Positions 59,471-64,000 of a stretch of 64,000 nt of DNA are shown piece after piece. The DNA lies in the NCBI RefSeq assembly GCF_019139815.1, contig NZ_CP077079.1:4712001-4776000 (forward strand), read 5' to 3'. Every line of letters starts with the position of its first letter. Position 1 is the first letter of the stretch. The notes beneath the pieces were generated by a model, which was not told where the DNA came from, did no database searches, and saw only the letters and a program-made list of their open reading frames with translations. Both the position numbers and the translations under genes were made by a program. The stretch comes from Pseudomonas asgharzadehiana (lineage in GTDB: Bacteria > Pseudomonadota > Gammaproteobacteria > Pseudomonadales > Pseudomonadaceae).

Positions 59471-60163
59471 ATGAGTGAGTTGATTGCCTACCACCTCGAA
59501 GACGGTATCGCGACCCTGACCTTGAGCAACGGCAAGGTGAACGCCATTTCTCCGGCGGTGGTGAGTGCGTTTAATGAGGCGCTGGACCAGGCCGAGAAAG
59601 ATCGGGCGGTGGTGGTGATCACCGGCACGCCGGGGATTTTGTCGGGTGGTTACGACCTGAAGGTAATGACGGCCGGCCCAAAAGAGGCGATCAGCCTGGT
59701 GACGTCGGGCTCGACGTTGGCGCGGCGCCTGCTGTCCCACCCGTTCCCGGTGATTGTGGCGTGCCCTGGGCATGCGGTGGCCAAGGGCGCTTTCCTGTTG
59801 CTGTCGGCGGATTATCGGATTGGGGTGGAAGGCCCGTTCAGCATTGGCCTGAATGAAGTGGCGATCGGCATGACCATGCACCACGCCGGGATCGAGTTGG
59901 CGCGGGATCGTCTACGCAAGTCGGCGTTCCATCGCTCGGTGATCAATGCCGAGATGTTTGATCCACAAGGCGCGTTGCACGCCGGTTTCCTCGATAAGGT
60001 GGTCGCACCGGAAGACTTGCACGCAGCAGCCCTGGAAGCTGCGCGGCAGTTGAAGAAGATCAATATGAACGCCCACAAGCACACCAAGTTGAAAGTGCGT
60101 AAGGCGCTGCTGGAAGCCTTGGACGACGCGATCATTCGGGACCAGAGCCACAGCCTGAGCTAA
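59471..60163 (+). CDS. Enoyl-CoA hydratase/isomerase family protein
   Basis: A 230-residue crotonase-fold protein. Oxyanion-hole parts are FVITGTPGILSGGYDLK-type (GILSGGYDLK) and CPGHAVAKGAFLLLSADYRI. The second catalytic glutamate is in GLNEVAIGM. The position of the first hydratase glutamate (GGGCELA in hydratases) reads AKGAFLL, so hydration by the usual pair of glutamates is unlikely and isomerase or thioesterase-like use is more probable. It is shorter than typical crotonases (about 257). A terminator follows, so it is a single-gene unit. The substrate is unknown. Confidence 0.85.
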   Translation: MSELIAYHLEDGIATLTLSNGKVNAISPAVVSAFNEALDQAEKDRAVVVITGTPGILSGGYDLKVMTAGPKEAISLVTSGSTLARRLLSHPFPVIVACPGHAVAKGAFLLLSADYRIGVEGPFSIGLNEVAIGMTMHHAGIELARDRLRKSAFHRSVINAEMFDPQGALHAGFLDKVVAPEDLHAAALEAARQLKKINMNAHKHTKLKVRKALLEALDDAIIRDQSHSLS

Positions 60164-60185
60164 GTGCTTACAGTTGTTGTGCCAG

Positions 60186-60209
60186 AGCCCGACCTTCGTC
60201 GGGCTTTTT
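60186..60209 (+). terminator. Intrinsic terminator after the crotonase gene
   Basis: AGCCCGAC / GTCGGGCT with the stable CTTC loop followed by TTTTT, 23 bases after the stop codon. Confidence 0.9.
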
Positions 60210-60315
60210 CTTACACGCAAATCCGAAACGCCATCCCCTACCTCTATAGGGGCAATTGCTGAATACAGTGCACAACCGTACACTGAGCCACCTTTTGCCC
60301 GCATAGGCCGTGTCG

Positions 60316-61044
60316 ATGCTTTTCCTGTTGCGTATGTTGTTGATGGGCCTGCACTTTATCCTCGCCGGCGTGCTAGGCGTGTTGATTGGGCTCTGTCGCC
60401 CTTTCAACCCGGACAACAGTCGCCTGTGCGCTCGCCTGTATGCGTTGCCGGCCATGTGGATATTGCGTTTAAACGTGAAGGCCGATGTCGACTCGTTGCG
60501 CAACAAGCCTGGCACCTGCGTGGTGATCGCCAATCACCAGTCCAATTACGATCTGTTTGTCTGTGGCAACGTGGTGCCCTACCGTACGGTGTGTATCGCC
60601 AAGAAGAGCCTGAAATGGGTACCGCTGTTCGGCCAGTTGTTCTGGCTGGCAGGCAATGTGCTGATCGACCGGGGCAACGCGCACAAGGCGCGCCGCGCGA
60701 TACTCACCACCACGCACACCTTGCAGCATGAAGACACCTCGATCTGGGTGTTTCCGGAAGGCACGCGCAACCTCGGCAAAGGCCTGCGGCCATTCAAGAA
60801 AGGCGCGTTTCATATGGCGATCGCGGCCGGCGTGCCCATCGTGCAGGTGTGTGTCAGCAATTACGTCACCCACATGCGGCTCAATCGCTGGAACAGCGGT
60901 GATGTGCTCATACGCTCGCTGACGCCGATTCCTACCGTCGGGCTGACGTCGGATGACGTCCCAGCATTGATGCAGGCTTGCCAGGCGCAGATGGATGAAT
61001 GTATTGCCGCAATGGACCGCGAACTCAAAGCGCCGCAACAATAG
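60316..61044 (+). CDS. plsC: 1-acyl-sn-glycerol-3-phosphate acyltransferase (PlsC)
   Basis: Acylates lysophosphatidic acid to phosphatidic acid at the inner membrane. The 242-residue protein starts with a membrane helix (FLLRMLLMGLHFILAGVLGV) and has the four acyltransferase blocks: NHQSNYD (H-x4-D), GNVLIDRGNAHKARRAI, VFPEGTRNLGKG, and AAGVPIVQVCVSN. ATG 60316 is used; GTG 60310 is an alternative two codons earlier. Pseudomonas has several PlsC copies, so this may be a paralogue with its own acyl preference. Confidence 0.92.
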   Translation: MLFLLRMLLMGLHFILAGVLGVLIGLCRPFNPDNSRLCARLYALPAMWILRLNVKADVDSLRNKPGTCVVIANHQSNYDLFVCGNVVPYRTVCIAKKSLKWVPLFGQLFWLAGNVLIDRGNAHKARRAILTTTHTLQHEDTSIWVFPEGTRNLGKGLRPFKKGAFHMAIAAGVPIVQVCVSNYVTHMRLNRWNSGDVLIRSLTPIPTVGLTSDDVPALMQACQAQMDECIAAMDRELKAPQQ

Positions 61045-61103
61045 AACTCCCTTCCAGCTAAGCTGCCCAACACCTGTCCCCTTTATAAGAAGTGACCAGC
61101 ACC

Positions 61104-62075
61104 ATGGGTAGAGTTGTTGCAGCCGCCGTCTACAGCGCCGGTAAGAAAGTCACGGATATCACCCTTGATGAAGGCGCGGCCTGGGCCGCCAAACCCGGGC
61201 ACTTTGTGTGGATCGGCCTGGAAGAGCCCAATGCCCAGGAGCTGAGCAACCTGCAGCGCCAGTTCAACCTGCATGAACTGGCTATCGAAGACGCCCTGGA
61301 AAAACACAGCCGCCCCAAGCTGGAAACCTTCGGCGATGCGCTGTTTATCGTCACCTACTCACCGGTGCGCGAGAACGGCAAGCTGGAGTTTATCGAGACC
61401 CATATCTTCGCCGGCACCGGCTATATCATCACCGCGCGCAACGGTCACTCGGCGTCCTACGGCTTTGTGCGCCAGCGCTGTGAGGCGCGGCCGCTATTGT
61501 TGGAACATGGGGAAGATTTCGTACTGTATGCGTTGCTGGATTTCGTCACCGAAAATTACCAGCCGGTCAGCGAGGCCATCCACGCCGAGATCGATGAGCT
61601 GGAGCACAACGTGTTGTGCAGCTCGCTCAGCGAACGCGACATCCAGAAGATCCACGGCCTGCGCCGCGACGTGCTGCGGCTCAAGCGCTATGTAGCGCCG
61701 ATGGTGGAGATCAGCCAGGAATTGCAGAAGCTGAGCTTCCCGTTTATCGATAAGAACATGCGCCCGTATTTCCGTGACGTGCAGATCCATGTGACACGGC
61801 AAATGGAAGACCTCACCACCCTACGCGATATTGCCAGCCAGACCATCGAGATCGGTGTGTTACTCGAGGCGTCGCGCCAGAGCGTGGTGCAACGCAAGTT
61901 TGCCGCGTGGGCGGCGATCCTCGCGTTCCCCACCGCAGTGGCGGGGATTTATGGGATGAACTTCCAGAACATGCCCGAACTGCAATGGCACTACGGCTAT
62001 TTTGCGGTGCTCGGGCTTATTGCGACAGGTTGCACAGGCTTGTGGGCCAGCTTCAAGCGTTCTGGTTGGCTTTAA
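61104..62075 (+). CDS. corA: CorA-family magnesium/cobalt transporter
   Basis: A 323-residue divalent-cation channel. A long cytosolic domain (GRVVAAAVYSAGKKVTDITL, DALEKHSRPKLETFGDALFI, GLRRDVLRLKRYVAPMVEIS), then two C-terminal helices with the pore signature IYGMNFQNMPEL (GMN intact). ATG 61104 is chosen by family start. It is distinct from CmaX in this window, which has GIN. Its stop codon overlaps the end of the convergent amidotransferase gene by four bases, leaving no room for a separate terminator. Confidence 0.94.
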   Translation: MGRVVAAAVYSAGKKVTDITLDEGAAWAAKPGHFVWIGLEEPNAQELSNLQRQFNLHELAIEDALEKHSRPKLETFGDALFIVTYSPVRENGKLEFIETHIFAGTGYIITARNGHSASYGFVRQRCEARPLLLEHGEDFVLYALLDFVTENYQPVSEAIHAEIDELEHNVLCSSLSERDIQKIHGLRRDVLRLKRYVAPMVEISQELQKLSFPFIDKNMRPYFRDVQIHVTRQMEDLTTLRDIASQTIEIGVLLEASRQSVVQRKFAAWAAILAFPTAVAGIYGMNFQNMPELQWHYGYFAVLGLIATGCTGLWASFKRSGWL

Positions 62076-62797
62076 GCGCGCGCCTCAGGTTTGTGCGCCA
62101 CAAAGCGCATCATCCATTCCGCCACCGTGGCGCCGTGGTGGTCACGCTTAAGGCTCGCTACGCCGTTCGTGTAGATCGTTTCACCCAGCGTTGTCTGAAG
62201 AATCTCCAACAGCTCGCGGGAATAGTCGTGGATGAACTCCGGGTGCCCTTGGAAGCACAGCACCTGGTCGCCAATGTGATACGCGGCGAACGGGCAGAAA
62301 TCGCTGGAGGCAATGACCGTGGCATTGTCCGGCAAGGTGGTGACCTGGTCCTGATGGCTGATTAACAGCGTCAGTTCCGGTACCTCCGGGCTCATCCACG
62401 GCGCCTTGGTATCGAGTTTGTAATCATGGATGCCCATGCCCCAGCCTTTGCTGGCGCGTTCAGCCTTGCCGCCGAGCAGCAGCGCCAATAGCTGGTGACC
62501 GAAACAGATGCCCAGCAATTTGTCGCCACGCTCATAGCGCTGGAGCAGGTAGGTCTTGAGGGTCTGTATCCAGGGGTCGGTACCGAATGAATCGGCCTTG
62601 CTGCCGGTCACCAGATAGGCATCGAACACCTCATCGTCCGACGGGTATTCGCCTTGCACCACGTTGTAGACCACAAACTCGGCGGCAATCGGTTGCTTGG
62701 CGAACAGGCGCTTGAACATCTGCCCGTAACCTTGGTACTGATCGATCAAGCCTGGACGCAGGATATCGGTTTCCAGGATGCAGACGCGTAGCGACAT
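62072..62797 (-). CDS. Class I glutamine amidotransferase (GMP-synthase-like)
   Basis: A 241-residue free-standing glutaminase-fold protein. It starts LRVCILETDILRPGLIDQYQ, holds the nucleophile cysteine in LLGICFGHQLLALLLGG and the partner histidine in CFQGHPEFIHDYSRELL. Relatives include gamma-glutamyl-gamma-aminobutyrate hydrolase-like and YfeJ-type proteins of unknown substrate. ATG 62797 matches the family start; the 22-codon upstream extension is rejected because it is not conserved-looking. No synthetase partner is beside it. Confidence 0.88.
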   Translation of the reverse strand: MSLRVCILETDILRPGLIDQYQGYGQMFKRLFAKQPIAAEFVVYNVVQGEYPSDDEVFDAYLVTGSKADSFGTDPWIQTLKTYLLQRYERGDKLLGICFGHQLLALLLGGKAERASKGWGMGIHDYKLDTKAPWMSPEVPELTLLISHQDQVTTLPDNATVIASSDFCPFAAYHIGDQVLCFQGHPEFIHDYSRELLEILQTTLGETIYTNGVASLKRDHHGATVAEWMMRFVAHKPEARA

Positions 62798-62859
62798 AAA
62801 AAATACCTGACACGGCGATGGGAATATTGAACACCCAGAGCCTGCCTTGAAACACCCCT

Positions 62860-62883
62860 TCAAGGCAAGCCCCCTCCCACACG
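62860..62883. repeat. Single REP arm
   Basis: CAAGGCAAGCCCCCTCCCACACG matches one arm of the REPIN consensus, with no partner arm in the 90-bp gap between the amidotransferase and the dehydrogenase genes. Confidence 0.65.
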
Positions 62884-62887
62884 CCGA

Positions 62888-64000
62888 TCACCGAAACACT
62901 TCATCTCGTGCGGCTTTGTCGAGCAACAACGCCGGCGGCGAAAACCGCTCGCCATACTGCTCAGCCAGATAACGGGCGCGGGCGATGAAGTCGTTCAAGC
63001 CGTACTGGTTGATAAACTGCAACGCTCCCCCACTCCACGCCGCAAAACCAATGCCGAAAATCGACCCCACGTTGGCGTCGGCAGTGGACATCAACACGCC
63101 CTCCTCCACGCAGCGCACGGTTTCGATGGCCTGGATAAACAGCAAACGGTCGCGCACATCCTGCGCAGAGATCTGTTGATCCGGCTGTTCAAAGCGCTTT
63201 TTCAGTTCGGGCCACAAGTACTTCTGCCCGCCACTGGGATATTCATAGAACCCGCCGCCTGCCGCCTTGCCTGAACGCTGGTATTCGTTCACCAGCAGAT
63301 CGATGACCGCCGTCGCCGGATGCCCAGGTACATTCTTACCTTCAGCCAGCAGGTCTTTGGCCGCCTGCTGTCGGATATGGCTCATCAGGCTGAGGGAGAC
63401 TTCATCGGAAACGGCCAGCGGCCCCACCGGCATACCCGCTTTGCGCGCTTCGGTTTCAATCATCGGCGCAGCCACACCCTCGCCGAGCATGGCGATGCCT
63501 TCGTTGGTGAAGGTGCCGAACACCCGCGAGGTAAAGAAGCCGCGACGGTCGTTGACCACGATCGGGGTTTTCTTGATTTGCAGGACAAAATCGAACCCAC
63601 GGGCCAGGGTTTCGTCCGAGGTGTTGGCGCCCTTGATGATTTCCACCAAAGGCATTTTGTGTACCGGGCTGAAAAAATGCAGGCCGATGAATTTGCCGGC
63701 ATCCGGCACCGCCTTGGCCAGGCCGCTGATGGGCAAGGTGGAGGTATTGGAAGCGATCACCGCATCGGCGCCGACCACGTTTCGCGCGGCAGCCGAGACC
63801 TTGGCCTTGAGCTCACGGTCTTCGAACACTGCTTCGATGATCAGGTCACAGCCGGCCAGGTCGGCATCCGAGGCCGTAGGATGGATCCGCGCCAAGGTGC
63901 TTTCCCGCTGCTCGGCGCTCAATTGCCCACGGCCGACTTTTTTGTCCAGCAACGCCGCCGAATGCGCCTTGCCCTTCTCGGCACCGGCCTGGGTGATGTC
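62888..64000 (-). CDS. 3-hydroxyacyl-CoA dehydrogenase, FadB/FadJ-like (5' end beyond window)
   Basis: The C-terminal 370 residues of a fatty-acid-oxidation multienzyme alpha chain. The visible part begins inside the NAD-binding domain (DITQAGAEKGKAHSAALLDK, CDLIIEAVFEDRELKAKV, ASNTSTLPISGLAKAV, FIGLHFFSPVHKMPLVEIIK) and includes two C-terminal 3HCDH helices (GRAVNDR-type region read as VNDRRGFFTSRVFGTFTNEG). It oxidises L-3-hydroxyacyl-CoA with NAD. An N-terminal enoyl-CoA hydratase domain is expected upstream of base 64000 but cannot be seen, so FadB-like assignment rests on the C-terminal sequence alone. Confidence 0.9.
   Translation of the reverse strand, partial: DITQAGAEKGKAHSAALLDKKVGRGQLSAEQRESTLARIHPTASDADLAGCDLIIEAVFEDRELKAKVSAAARNVVGADAVIASNTSTLPISGLAKAVPDAGKFIGLHFFSPVHKMPLVEIIKGANTSDETLARGFDFVLQIKKTPIVVNDRRGFFTSRVFGTFTNEGIAMLGEGVAAPMIETEARKAGMPVGPLAVSDEVSLSLMSHIRQQAAKDLLAEGKNVPGHPATAVIDLLVNEYQRSGKAAGGGFYEYPSGGQKYLWPELKKRFEQPDQQISAQDVRDRLLFIQAIETVRCVEEGVLMSTADANVGSIFGIGFAAWSGGALQFINQYGLNDFIARARYLAEQYGERFSPPALLLDKAARDEVFR

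Noticed and set aside
1..64000. CRISPR array or defence system
   Set aside because: No regularly spaced repeats or cas, restriction, toxin-antitoxin or retron genes were seen. The only repeats are REP-type palindromes.

Overview
The window is chromosomal DNA of a fluorescent Pseudomonas, most likely from the P. fluorescens group. The reasons are the oprF-sigX-cmpX-crfX-cmaX block, rmf, crc-type high-GC coding density, gene order matching blocks remembered from P. aeruginosa PAO1 (PA3046-3050, PA1786-1769, PA1768-1766, PA1758-1756), and repeated REP/REPIN palindromes of the GTGGGAGGGGGCTTGC type between genes. No transposase, integrase, phage or CRISPR gene was found. One tRNA gene, tRNA-Ser(GGA), is present.

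Layout. 0.2-11.3 kb holds a GntR regulator with a divergent BenE-type permease, YggL, PBP4 (DacB), a CHASE-PAS-GGDEF cyclase, RlmKL, Rmf and PyrD. 11.3-14.0 kb is a four-gene relic of a SPI-1-type type III secretion system: an IagB-like transglycosylase, a HilA-like winged helix, the SpoA domain of SctQ and the secretin SctC. 14.1-20.0 kb is the nitrate assimilation locus nasS-nasT, nasA, a PP2C-kinase fusion and cobA. Here nirB, nirD and the nitrate reductase gene usually found between the kinase and cobA are absent. Both nasS and nasA are preceded by a sigma-54 promoter and a two-hairpin ANTAR leader whose second hairpin overlaps a terminator stem. 20.0-29.1 kb is the envelope-stress and carbon block: oprF, sigX, cmpX, crfX, cmaX, rraA, an alpha/beta hydrolase, ppsA and ppsR.

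29.1-44.7 kb looks like accessory DNA inserted between ppsR and the PA1768-1766 homologues. It has two parts. The first is a MocR regulator divergent from an operon of an EamA exporter, a four-domain JAMM / CysO-like / E1-like / rhodanese fusion, a CysM-like enzyme with an altered substrate loop, a serine acetyltransferase with a long C-terminal tail, and an AlaX-type tRNA editing protein. I read this as a protein-thiocarboxylate pathway making cysteine or a cysteine-like amino acid with its own exporter and tRNA proofreading. It is the most interesting system in the window. The second part is a methylcitrate operon (prpR-prpB-prpC-acnD-prpF-prpD) for propionate use, with clear GntR operators.

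44.9-51 kb returns to core synteny: a three-gene retropepsin-like protease / transglutaminase-like membrane protein / ATP-grasp operon, pabB, thrH and cysH. 51-58.9 kb is more variable: an NCS1 permease plus a hydantoin-racemase-like protein, a LysR/SDR pair, a HAD phosphatase, a DUF2784 pseudogene, a DUF4337 protein and a second diguanylate cyclase. The end carries tRNA-Ser, a crotonase-like protein, PlsC, CorA, a class I glutamine amidotransferase and the 3' part of a FadB-like hydroxyacyl-CoA dehydrogenase cut by the window edge.

All gene identities come from reading translations and motifs by eye. Start codons were moved from the longest open frame where a ribosome binding site or family length favoured another codon.
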